From Luscinia megarhynchos (Eukaryota > Chordata > Aves > Passeriformes > Turdidae): a stretch of 64,000 bases of DNA. Positions within the stretch are counted from its first letter, which is position 1, and each line of letters begins with the position of its first letter. The position numbers and the translations under genes were made by a program. Of the stretch, positions 52,967-64,000 are shown piece by piece. Under the pieces are notes generated by a model. The model had not been told where the DNA came from. It saw only the letters and a list, made by a program, of their open reading frames with translations, and did not search any database. The stretch spans positions 77,878,905-77,942,904 of the forward strand of contig JAPFBE010000002.1 in NCBI GenBank assembly GCA_034336665.1. The letters run 5' to 3'.

Positions 52967-54445
52967 AAAGAATACAGAACAACAAAAAAAGCCACACACC
53001 CTACCTATGGCCCATTTTTCAACAGCTCCATTCCTCAGAAGAAAAGAGACACAGCATCACTTTCAGTAACAACACAGGCCAAGTTCTAATAATTTAGCAA
53101 ACAGCTTTTGCAAATGCAGAATAGACAACACTAAATTATTAGAACAGTATTACTACAACATTTGAGTTCAAACACTGTTCAAATGGAAGCCCCAGAGGAC
53201 ACACCAGTGTGATATGCTAGTGACCAACAGTCCACAGACAGACAAATGCCTTCATCACTTTCCACTCCAGGTCTTTACTCTGCTATAACCCACTCTAGCC
53301 AATATCTCAACTTATTCCAAGATTTACTGAGAACAGAGCTCTTCCAATGTTCCCCATACCTATGTACACACTTCTAAGATCTGAGCAATTCTGTGGGGAA
53401 AATTTCAGCAACTGCTGTGCACCTGCATCAATTTCTTTCAGAATGTGATAAACTAAGTTAAAATAATACTTGGCAAGTGACTGATTTTGCATATGCTGTG
53501 TAATAAATAAATAGGTGGAGAAAGGAAACTCCACCTGAAGAAAGCACCTCAGTCAGTAATGTATGCAGTGTAGACAGAACATATTACCATGCCCTTATGC
53601 CACCACCTTTGGCACCTGTTGTAAACTGTTTGAAAATCTTCCTTTTTACTTACTAAATAAAATATGTTCCCAGGTTCCTTGTCAACCCACAGACTATGTG
53701 CTTTTCTGTCACTCCCTGGAGATGAGCTACTTGCTAGAAGTATGTGGTATAAGCTCCTTTTAGTTTCCCATTGATATTTTTTGATGAAGAAATGCCTGTG
53801 TCACATACTACCATTAGGACATGCTGTAGGCAGCTAGAACCAATGAGTAACATAGGAAAGTTCTGTCTAAGATGTACAACTGGGGATCCTCTGATAAATT
53901 GCACAATATACTTACTACTAGACTGTTAAGTACTGTACTTCTGTAATACAAAGAACAAGAAATGCAGCAACACCAAATGTATACTCAATAATTTATTAAA
54001 AAGTCCCCAAAACAAACAGAAAAAAAAATGCTGTGGAAATATTGTGATAGCTTCACCACACTGTGTTGAGAGCACAGGTACTAAAAAACAAAGTTAGGTT
54101 ATGATCAAAATGTGTCCCTTTTCCCTCATCTCTCTCCTTTCAGTATGAATTTCATGTTCTCTCAGGAAAAGAAAAAAAAAAAAAGAAAGAAAAAGCCTGT
54201 GAAATTCAAGAGTATGTTGTCAGTTCTCTTGAAATTTTGATTTTGGTAAAAATATTCAGTATTAATTTTTCCACAAGTAAAACTTCAGTCAGAAAGTTAT
54301 GGAAATCCTTCCAAATGCATTCTCTAGCTATAAATATCTCAGAAAGCTGCTCCACTTCACAGTGAAACTTTGTCCATATGGAACATATGACTAGGAAGGA
54401 CTTGGTGAACTACTGAAATCCAGTGCTTTGCTAGAGAAGGCACAT

Positions 54446-54488
54446 GTTTTCTTTAAAACTGATCATAGAAAATGATCAGTTGGAAAAC
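54446..54488. repeat. Inverted repeat with two-part stem
   Basis: Inner arms 54457-54466 (aactgatcat) and 54472-54481 (atgatcagtt) are exact complements with a 5-nt loop. Outer arms 54446-54451 (gttttc) and 54483-54488 (gaaaac) add six more pairs across an asymmetric internal loop. Confidence 0.88.
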
Positions 54489-54906
54489 AGGCTAGAGCTT
54501 TCAGTTTGGGGTTTTTTTTGGTTGGTTTGTTTTGGTATTTTTTTTTTTTCTTTAGCCTACCAATAGGACATTACCCAAGAAGCTGAATCTCCTCTTGGTA
54601 AGAAACTGCCTTCTGTTTCCTGTTATGTTTCTTTATGGACAATTTATACAGTTACAGACTGGATATATATGGACTGTGGTTTTCCCATGTGCTTACTTGG
54701 GAAGTTCCAAAAGGAACCATATTTGTCTTAATTTGCGTTCAGCTGTGCTAAACGAGGCTCTTCTTGGTCTTCCCTAGTAGTTCTCAGCATTTCTTTCACT
54801 TTCAATTCATCTTTCTTAAACACAGATGAGCTAAACAGTACTCAGTACTTCAAACTCACTGTCCCCAGTACCCATACTTAATGGCTTTAATATTTTTTAT
54901 CATTAT

Positions 54907-54955
54907 TTTAAATACAAGGATAAATTATTTTTAATACTTTAAATACAAGGATAAA
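54907..54955. repeat. 18-bp direct repeat, 31-bp period
   Basis: The word 'tttaaatacaaggataaa' occurs at 54907-54924 and again at 54938-54955. The sequence between differs, so this is a partly decayed tandem duplication. Confidence 0.93.
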
Positions 54956-57900
54956 GTACACTTTTTTCATGACCATGAATAATCACTGAGAACAAGAGAA
55001 CCTTTCCACTAAGATTTCCAGCCAATTAATTGATATCACTGGTTGTGAATTAGGCTGGTCATCAATGTGCACAGTTCTTTGATACTGCTTTGGGCATAAA
55101 CAACAAATGGTGAAGAAACATAATTAGCTTTTCCAGCACTGAAATGTTATTCATTTTATCTTCACACTCGTGGATGGGATTTTGCTTCCAGTTACAAGGA
55201 TAAGCATCTGAAATAACTGCTAAATTCAGTAGTGTGATACCTGTCCCAAATTTCCACCATAAGAAAATCCAACCTTCTTACTCATGGTCTTTTGACTGTA
55301 GGAAGTGTTTCTCTTCAGACTAAAAATTAACCTGAAAGGTAGCTAAATAAACCAAAAAATTAAACACTAAACTATGCTTTTAATTTTTCTTTTTTCATCT
55401 GACAGAAATAGGATGAGGAAGACAACTCTCTGTGGGATACATTTTTTCTGCTTTTTATAAGAGCCAAAATGTTTTACTCTCCCTCTCCGAGGAATACATG
55501 AAAGCATTTCCCTCTTTGTCCTTTTCACAATGATTACTCATTAGAATTTGATAATTTTCTCTACACAAACATGAGTTGTATTTCTTTCTTCCATTAAACC
55601 ATTTGGATAGAAGCTACAGGTCTGTGGTTTTCCAAGCTGCCTATCAAGACACACAGAGCCTCCTGTATTACAGAGATGAGTCTGACTTTCTTGTAACTCT
55701 CCCAATCTTTTCCATCTGGTATTGTACTTAACAGGTGGATTTTCTGAGACACTTCACACTATGAAGTATGTTAAGGATTGTACCTTCAGTTCTATTTGAT
55801 TTGCAATTTATTCAATGTTTCTCTCTGTGCATTCTAGTTTGCACAGTCCTCATTTATTCCAGAAAAGACAGAGAGGACTGCAGCCGATCTTTCCTGTAGA
55901 AGTATTTCCTCAGAGACAACCCCACCAGTCATTTCACTCCACTTGCTCAGTAGGCAAAAGCACCACTGTACTATACCTGAACATTATGGAAAGGGCTGTG
56001 CCAAAAACAGGACTGCATGCAGGTTTTGGTATGCCTACCACACATATGAAAGGCAATATCATTTCTCACTGAAGACAGTGTAAAATACCTCTAAAAATAC
56101 ATGGATTTAAACTACTGTAGTGATTATTCATAAAGGAACACAGCCTGCAGGCCTGATCTGACCTACAGAGGCCACTGGATTGAAATCAAAACTGATTCTA
56201 AGAAGCTGAAGGAAACTTACACGGGGCATGGATACTTTTTATGCTTCCTAATCTGCTCAATCTGCATGTTTTATGGAATCAACCATTCCTAAACTCAGTT
56301 GATGTGTGGCTTGGCTTGCAAAGTGTTCAACAGCAATACTGGCTTATGGCACTTGCTGGCCTGAGTTTTGCCACACACTTCAGTTCCTGCAGTGTGCTGT
56401 CCTGGCTTTGATTTGTATTAGCTTAGTTTGTGCATGTAGCCAGATGATGAAGCAGATCAGGGAGTTCACTTAACTCACAAAGTTCTCAGCACAAACTTTA
56501 CTTCAAGCTGGATCAAAATGGCACACAAACAGCTCTGCCATCCCAGAGGATGGTACACCATACATTGTGACATGGTGGCAGGAACAAGGAGAGAAAAGTA
56601 GGTGTTGTTAAAGGTCACTTTGTAATGTTGAACTGTACCCTCTGAATATCTGGTTGCAGGTGCACTAGTATATTAGACAATGTGAACAGGAACTGAAATT
56701 AAAGGGTATGCTCACTCCAGTTGTTGCAACAGTCCCTGACACGTGTGCTCACTATCGCTCTCTCCAAAGTAATTCCTACATATGCCCCAAGAAGGAACTG
56801 ATAATTGCCTGGAGCAATTTTCCATAAGCAGTGTGCAAGCAGCCACTCTGTTTTAGGGATAAAGGAGTTTAACATACCATCAGGGTTATTTGACCTCTGT
56901 GCCAGAAAGCAGTACAATACTCCCTTAACCTGCAAGTGCAGACATGAATCATCTGCTCAAACTCTCACCCTTCACCTGTTAGAACAGAAGCCTGCAGAGA
57001 TTATTCTTACACATCTCCACTCAGTGCCTGCAAAAGACCCCATTTACATTCTACTTTAACTTCAAACTTTTCCTTGCTCTTTGGCTCACAGTGACCACAG
57101 GTCCCTCAGGCCAGGTCTAAAGTGGCAGCTGCAGACTCATTCTGCCTGGATGAAAACTAGTAAGGTGCAAGCAGGAGATGCAGTGCCACAGTACACAGCA
57201 TCATGGCCAAGTTAATTAGTGCTGATAAGAGACAGGCCAACACAAGCACGGCGCTCCAGAGGCCCAAAGCTGAAGGGTTTAACACAGTGTGAGCTCAGAC
57301 TTACTCAAAACAGCTTTGGTAAATCTGGGCTGTGCTCTTACCACTATGCTGTAACCTTGAGCTGAAGGGACCATGTCTAGTGCTGAGACACTGTTCCACT
57401 CATGCTAGTTCATTATCCAGCTCCTCTCTGTTTTGACTGCCAACAAATAATGATGTTTTTCAACACTTCTCCACTAGGAACTGAATGCACAAACATCGCA
57501 TCATAAATGCCACCCAACATCTGCCAGGCAGTTACCATCTTCCCATGACTATCACCTAGGCTGAACCTGAGCAAGTGATTTACTGACAATCTGTGTCACA
57601 TCCTCTTACCTATCACACCCTAGATCATCCAAACACCAGTGCTTACGAATGGCCCACAGGTATTCGCTTAAAATACCACAAGAAAATTATTTCTAACAAA
57701 AAACCCCCCATGCATTCTAAAATTATTGTTACATAGTCAATGAAAAATCAAATACTGCAACTGAGGATATCAGTTTTGAAACAGATCTTACAGCATCAAT
57801 GCAAATACACTGATAATGATAAGATATTCACAGAAAATAAATTAAGGAAAAGCCATGCTTTTATACTTTGCCTATCTAACAGGCAGACAAAATTCTTGAA

Positions 57901-58611
57901 AATACTATTGTTTACTCTACGAGTTATTCTAGAACATTATCAGTAGCTTAGCTGAGCAAAATTCCTTCACTTCGTCCCATAATGAATAGGGCACCTATGT
58001 AACTGAGATAATGACAAGAACCAGATTTCAAGTAAAGTATTTCAAAAATTAAGCAACAGATTAGTGACTTGCCTTACATTATCTGTAAATTTATTAACTG
58101 AAACCAGAGTGCTCATCAGGACAAACTGTCTTCCCACATTCCACTTATTGTAGAGCTCTTTGTTAACTTCATGGTGCATTTCTGTACTGATTCAACTACT
58201 ACACAAACGAAATATCTAAAAATAACTTTGAATGTGTGAATACTTTCAATAGTGCTTATTTTAATCAGCCTTTACCATCAAATAGAAGCTAGTCACGTGA
58301 TGTTTTGAGATTTCTGTTACTGTAATTCACATCAAGCAAATGCCTTTTCTTATTTTCATTATAGCAGTTTGAGCTTCCTGAGAATATTCTCATTCTGCCC
58401 TGTAAGTCCTTTTCTTATCCAACTCTTTAAGCCTGAAAGCAGTATGTAAAGCCAAGCAGACAATCCCATAAACTAGAAGTTCAAGATCTTGAAAAGCACA
58501 ACATAGCCAGTTCCTAACTTTCTCCCAAAATAAGGCATAATACAAACAAAAGCTTCCACTGAAAAGAAAAGTATTTTTAATAGAATCCAGTTACAGAAAT
58601 CCATGACAACA

Positions 58612-58673
58612 TGCAATTAATGGACTGCATGATAGTAATCACCGCTGTGATTCATTACACTCAATTAATTGCA
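58612..58673. repeat. Nested inverted repeats with homeodomain-like ends
   Basis: Outer arms 58612-58620 (tgcaattaa) and 58665-58673 (ttaattgca) are exact complements. Inside, 58637-58642 (aatcac) and 58647-58652 (gtgatt) form a second pair with loop cgct. The two centres differ by only 2 bp. TAATTG-type words are homeodomain-site-like, so this may be a regulatory element, but that is inference. Confidence 0.85.
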
Positions 58674-60844
58674 AAAGCCAGATGACTATTCTGTGGTCAG
58701 GCCTTCCATGAACATTGACATCTAACATTCTCATTTAAGGCCATAATAGGTGCAATACCTGATGAACTACATACATTCCTGCAAGCCCAGACAGGGGAGG
58801 AGCAGCAGAGGTTTAACAGACCACCACTTTCCATGGCAGGACAAAGGCTGGATAAAACTTAACTGCACCCAAAAAATCCAGAGCTACTTCTCACAGCAGT
58901 GTAGCTAAAGAAATGCAGTTATAACTATGAATTATGTTCACCCTAAACATCTATCAAGCACATCTGGAGAGATGCATCTGCGCTGGGCATTCCATTCTTA
59001 TGCCTGCTCCACTGCTTTGTTATGATGAATGAGAGGAAATCTGATTGTAGCTCACTGCCCAACTCCCCTTGCATTTATATTAATGCAAAAGTACCTACAA
59101 ATATAAGCACATGCACCACACATAGAGAATGTGTGTATATATGTACACCATACACACTGAAAAATTATGTCTGAGATTTTTTAGGAATGGGTGTCTAAAA
59201 TTAGATTTACGTATTCACACTGAGATGAGAGTACTTTGAAGTCCAGCTTTCACACATGAGCTAAGATTTTCAAAGCCTGGTGAAAGAATTTCTAAAAATG
59301 TTAAAACTGTTCTGCCTCTGAATGTAATATATACATGCTTATATGTGTCTACAGTGAAAATTTTATGTATTTTGTAAAGGATTGTAAGTGTTTTCTTCTC
59401 GGTTGACTTTGACTACAGAAAAGAATTCATTGAAGAATTGAATGAAGCTGAGAGTAAGTACAAACACAAATATGTAACATTGCAACAGCCCTGTAGACAC
59501 AGGATACCTTACAGGAATTGTAAGTGCCTGAAATAACACCATGCTGAAAGCCAGTTCAGCAACTGGAAACATGTCAAATTTCACTCTCATTTACACCTAT
59601 AACAAATTTGTAGCAACTCCACTGAGTGAAATAGTGATATTGTTGATAAGATTAAAATAAAAGCAGATTATGAGCTACCATCTGTATGAGAGTACTAAAC
59701 AAGTGTAGTATGAACATATAGTAAAAGCAATATAATCAAACAAGCTCAAAGGAACTTTTGCTGTGGAGAAGGGATGGAATCCAAGGGTTCAGATACACAA
59801 CCTTTCTCCTTAGCTTCTCTTCAAGGCATGTGAACACATTCCTGGAGTCCTCTGGATCTGCAGCCATCCCTCCCATTCTTGCTCATGTCTGCCCAACAAA
59901 TGAAAACTAAATAATATCCTCACAAAATTGCAAGTACATATCCAGATCTACCATCACCTTTTATGCTCCCAGCCAAGGCAATAAAACATAGCTCTGCTCT
60001 TTGGACTTACAAAATATGTGATCACAAGCTGCATGTGCTTAAAATCCATCATCAGCCCCCACAGAACATATTTAAAAACATCCCAATCATTACAAAATCT
60101 GGATTAAATTAGTATAACCAGACTAGGCTTTGCTTCAGAGCAGTGTTTTCCTCAGCTGCTCCCACTTTAATTTCCAGAAAGTGATTCCACTGGCATAAAA
60201 TTAAAATCAAAACAGCTAACTAACTGACCAAAGGATGTAGTTCTTATTTTTGTGACAACAAAATTCATTCTTCATAAAACCTCGTCCCAAAAAAAGGAAC
60301 TACACATGGCATCAGTGGCCTATCACTGTGAAGTATGAAACTCAGATTCCAAAACTTGCCAGCAATGATAAATAGCAAAAGGAGGGGTTTTTTCCTACTT
60401 CTCTTTACTACATGCTTAGTAATAGATTTTTATTAGAAAAATTCAAGAGAGCAAATGTAATGTTCCATATGCAAAAAAAAAAAGAGTACACCAGAACTGC
60501 CTATTTTTGTTGGGATTTTTTCACTATAAATAAACAGTAGACTTTCTGAGTAGTTAGTATTTTACTTTTCTCCTCCTTTCCTTTCCCACAGTAAATAGGT
60601 GACCGACATTAAAATAGGGGAAAATATGACTAGTTAAAAAAACAGACTGGAGAATTTTTATTCCATTGACATCTGTCCTGCTACATGTTTGCCTATGACA
60701 GAGGAGAGCAATCTGAATGATGTAGATGTTGCCTTCTGCTTCCATGCCTTTTCTTAACAGACAAAAGAGAGAGGAATTGCTGTTTTGTGACAAATGGCAA
60801 AGTTTTGAAATTTTCAGTATAGTCAGTCCAAACATTTATTGTTG

Positions 60845-60859
60845 CTGCTGCTGCTGCTG
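60845..60859. repeat. (CTG)5 trinucleotide repeat
   Basis: Five perfect CTG units preceded by TTG. It is short and non-coding in context. Confidence 0.92.
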
Positions 60860-63499
60860 TTATTTCAGAAATTATATCAAACATTTTCATGCTGCTAACA
60901 AGCATTTCCTGATCCAAAACAAAAAAACCCCCACATTTCAGGTCAAAGTATGCAACATATTTCAAAGAGAAGTATCAAAATGTACCATTTTCCCTCTTTT
61001 TAAGCTGAAAATGAAGGCTGATAGTGGCCAAGTTCTTTTTGAGTATGCAATGGCACTACTCAGGATAGGAAGATAGAGGCACTGAATAAAGTAACAATTA
61101 AAACACAGAAAAGGAAACAGTAACAGAAAACATAGCAAAGGTGAGGCGGTAGAGAGTAAAGACAACCCTTTCAGCAGTAGGGCAGGTGGAAATGGCAATC
61201 TTCCACAAGCAGGGCTTCTCTCTGGAGACAAGAAGGTAACAGGTCCATGCTCCAGCTGGTAGCTGGAGGTGGGAAACCCAGAGATGTTTGTGCTGCCACT
61301 AGTCCCCACGCTCTTCTCCATCTCAGGGCTACAGTGAGAGCACATCCTTGGCCCTAGGATGAGCCACCTTTCTTCTGGACAAGGCACCAGTCTCCACACT
61401 CAGGAATTTTTAAAAGGCCCAGCTTTACACACAGTTTTATCTGTTAGTTCAGGTGGGCACTGCTCTCTCCACTCCTGTGCTGCCACAGCAGGACTCAGGA
61501 CTCCTACCCAGTCCCCTTCCCTGCCCTATTGCTCCACATGTGTGATGCCAGTGGACACCACCTCCACCACCAAGTCACCATGCTCACTCTACCAAAGTGA
61601 GCAGCTTGGTGCTTTCCAAAACAAAAAGAGAATGTATTTTCATTCATAACTTTTACTCCTTCCCAGGGGATGTGAGGAGCCTTATTTGCTCCAAAGAACT
61701 CCTGGGCTATGCCTATATAAGCTCCAGTCCCTAAAAGATCAAGCTGGCAGGTCAGGAGATAGAGAGCAGACAACAGGTAGACCTTTGAGCCTACACATTG
61801 AAGGTTGAATGATTGGCAAACCACCTCTCCCTATGAAAAATTATGCTACAGCAACACAATAGTAATGGGAGCCAAAAGTATGTCTATTCCTGATTTGTAG
61901 ACCAGGTTTTAGTTATGCTATAATCCTCTCAGTATGCCTGCTTAGGATCCCACAATCACACAAGTCATGAACACTACCCACAAATCCTGCGGCTTCCATG
62001 CTGAGCAAGCGACACACCAGATGAAGAAGGATGGAAAATATACATGTGGAATTGTTCTGGGAACTTAAAGCACACATAACAGTAAACAAAGCAAATATGG
62101 TACAAAACCTGTTGCTATTTTCACAGCATTTGTGGAGCAAAGCTGCATAAATGTAGAAGGATGCATACTGCCTCACACCTTTCCTCAGATTCCAGCAAAT
62201 TAAGCACAGCAGCACAAACAGCAGCAGGGAGAAGGAAATGCTCTGCAGAAGAAGAGCGTCTCTGTTTGCTGCTGCACTACAGGTATATATTTGGGTATGT
62301 GAGAGAGAGATGAATAAGAAGTGTTAAAATTACTTTTCCTCATTTCTTGTACAGCCTTGGCAGCTCATGGAGATTTGAGCAGGGAGAGATCCCTTGGTGC
62401 CACCCTCCCTCCTCCAGGCACAGCTAAAGCCAGTTAGAAAAGGTTGCTGTGGTTGTCCCCTGTCCAGCTGGGGACGAAGCCACTGCCAGTTTGGTCTGAT
62501 AACTAAAAGACTGCCTCTGCTCCCCACTGAGAAGGCAGTGCCACTGTCAGATACTGGAGCACTAGCTTAAGTGGCACTACAGACAAATTTTGGCTGGTGG
62601 CAGGAGAGATGGCTGAAAGCCAGCTGACAGGGAAGAGCAGTATCAATCTCTCTGCTGGGGGAATCCTCTGAAAATGCTACTGAAGCAAACAGCAACCGCT
62701 AGCGGCACAGAGGCAAACATGACACGAGTGATCCTGCTCTCACGGAGGAGAGAAAAAGGCAAACGGCTGAACTGAAGGAATCAACATGAACTTGAACCAT
62801 GGCACAGGGCAAACATGTGGCACGCCGTATGGAAACTCAGAACAAAACAGAAAGCTTGGAACAAAATGAAATTAAAAATCTGCTTCTATTTCAAATTACT
62901 CCACTAAACATCTAACTGAAAATTGTGTTGGAAGTTGATATGACTTTGTGACATGTTGTTCCTTGAAGGCTGCCATTTTCCATCCAAAAAAAGGTATGAA
63001 AAACGTTTCAATCTGGTTACCTTCTATCCAGCAAGGCTAGAAAACATAAAATTGTAAGCTAAAAAATAACATCATACCATTAGTCAGCAGGAGATAGCTG
63101 TTCAGCCAGCATCTATCATAATGTTTTCAACAATCCATACATATCAAATGCCTGGAAAAGAGGGCCAGTAATCACTCCAAGTATGGATTTTGAGCTTTAA
63201 ATGTGTTTGATAAATTAATTTTTTTAAAGACAGGCCCTGTGCACCCTCACTTTGTTTACTGTTTCTAGATATAAGCTACCTCAGAAAGGGTGACCAAATG
63301 TCCACGTGGAAAATAAATAAGCCTGGAGCATTAGAGCATTCTGTGTTCTGAGGGATCATCTGCTGAACAGCTTCTCACTAAAACATCCCTAAAAATACCT
63401 AAGCTGTCAAATCGAAGTCTTAAAGTATGACTGATTAAAAAAAAAACAACTTTCTGTATAATTTCTAATAAGTACCTGAATTAAATCAGACCAAGAAGA

Positions 63500-63899
63500 A
63501 TCAAGGGGAGTTAAAATGAAGAATCTAGAGCACCTCTCTTATGAGGAAAGACTGAGAGATCTGAGAGTATTTAACTAGGAGAAAAATAGTAGGCTTAAGG
63601 AGGAATTAGTCAGTGTATATAAATACTTGAAGGGAGGGTGCAAAGAGGACAGAGCCAGGCTCTTCTCCATGGTGCCACAGGACTAGAAGCAATGGGCACA
63701 CACAGAAACACATAAGAAAAAAGCCTTCTACTTTGAGGATAGTCAAACACAGGAAGGGGCTGTGGAGTTCCTATCCTTGGAGATATTTAAAGGCCATCTG
63801 AACAGTATTCTGGGCAACCAGCTCTAGGTGGCCCTGCTTAAGCAGAGCAGATGATGAGATGACCTCCATTGGTCCCTGTCAACCTTAACCACCCCGTGA
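63500..63899 (+). mobile_element. CR1 LINE, diverged 3' part
   Basis: About 400 bp of CR1 on the plus strand. Recognisable phrases are 'tagagcacctctcttatgag' with 'gaaagactgagagatctgag', 'aatacttgaagggagggtgc', 'aagaggacagagccaggctc', 'ccttggagatatttaaaggc' and 'gatgacctccattggtccct'. The end 'caaccttaaccaccccgtga' is a mutated form of the usual CR1 tail. It is older and more diverged than the copies at 17762 and 26005 and lies antisense to TRIQK. Confidence 0.88.
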
Positions 63900-64000
63900 C
63901 AAACAGATGACTTATTACCAGTAAGAACAAAAAAATCAGGAGATAATGACAAAAGAAACCCAAACAACAACACCACTTTTATATTCATTAGGGCAATATT

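Larger units (their letters stand above)
38707..64000 (-). other. TRIQK: Presumed TRIQK intron, open at the right edge
   Basis: The phase at 38706 requires an upstream exon ending in a single G of a glycine codon and encoding about 21 residues from the start methionine. I looked on the minus strand for codons for the expected start region and for the QYRKQI-like stretch next to a donor and did not find them up to 64000. The exon is therefore probably outside the window, unless I missed it. The stretch holds three CR1 copies, simple repeats and several inverted repeats, listed separately. Otherwise I see nothing in it that I can name, including the ORF at 48284-48751. A slightly CpG-richer part lies at about 61150-62850. 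Confidence 0.65.

Noticed and set aside
52990..53020. Minus-strand ATGGGC followed by a GTAGGG donor-like site
   Set aside because: Only a few codons lie between the ATG and the site, too few for the first TRIQK coding exon.
57590..57640. Minus-strand 'gatag|gtaagagg', considered as a donor of a TRIQK exon
   Set aside because: The preceding codons do not encode the expected QYRKQI-like stretch.
60962..61399. 145-codon minus-strand ORF with a hydrophobic stretch
   Set aside because: The hydrophobic part comes from pyrimidine-rich sequence. There is no family match and no splice context.
61150..62850. CpG-island promoter for TRIQK
   Set aside because: CpG is only slightly raised, without the density expected of an island, and no adjoining first exon was found.
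1..64000. tRNA, rRNA, snRNA or CRISPR-like features
   Set aside because: No B-box-like word in a cloverleaf context, no rRNA or snRNA core sequence, and no regularly spaced repeats were seen.

Overview
This looks like a piece of a bird nuclear chromosome. It is AT-rich, has almost no long open frames, and carries several CR1 LINE fragments. Three of these end in the CR1 3' tail built on an ATTCTATG-type repeat. There is also one solo LTR of a kind common in songbirds and other Neoaves. There are no operons, phage genes, CRISPR arrays, rRNA genes or recognisable tRNA genes. Species cannot be fixed from the window; a neoavian, perhaps passerine, bird is my inference.

The one protein-coding gene I can support is TRIQK (triple QxxK/R motif-containing protein), on the minus strand. 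Its last coding exon (28646-28759) and the 86-bp exon before it (38621-38706) are both present. Each has proper splice sites, and the phases join to give residues 22-86 of a protein whose expected length is 86. The first coding exon (about 21 residues) was not found, so the gene should extend beyond position 64000. Everything from 38707 to the right edge would then be a first intron longer than 25 kb.

Layout: 1-28200 is intergenic sequence downstream of TRIQK, holding CR1 pieces at 846, 15060, 17762 and 26005, the solo LTR at 13912-14495, and a somewhat GC-richer pocket at about 10.7-13.5 kb. 28200-28645 is the likely TRIQK 3' UTR, with an AATAAA signal. 28760-38620 is the last intron, which holds an orphan piece of CR1 ORF1 and a near-perfect 36-bp palindrome. 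38707-64000 is the presumed long intron, with three more CR1 copies, a GATA/GACA microsatellite and several inverted repeats.

I see no novel multi-gene system. The most useful result is recovery of the split TRIQK gene, whose exons are too short to stand out as open frames and whose last exon is overlapped by a longer out-of-frame ORF. Smaller points are the inverted repeats, the orphan CR1 ORF1 fragment, and an open alternative frame reached by slippage at a T8 run in the TRIQK coding sequence. All family assignments were made by eye from memory of consensus patterns, with no database search.
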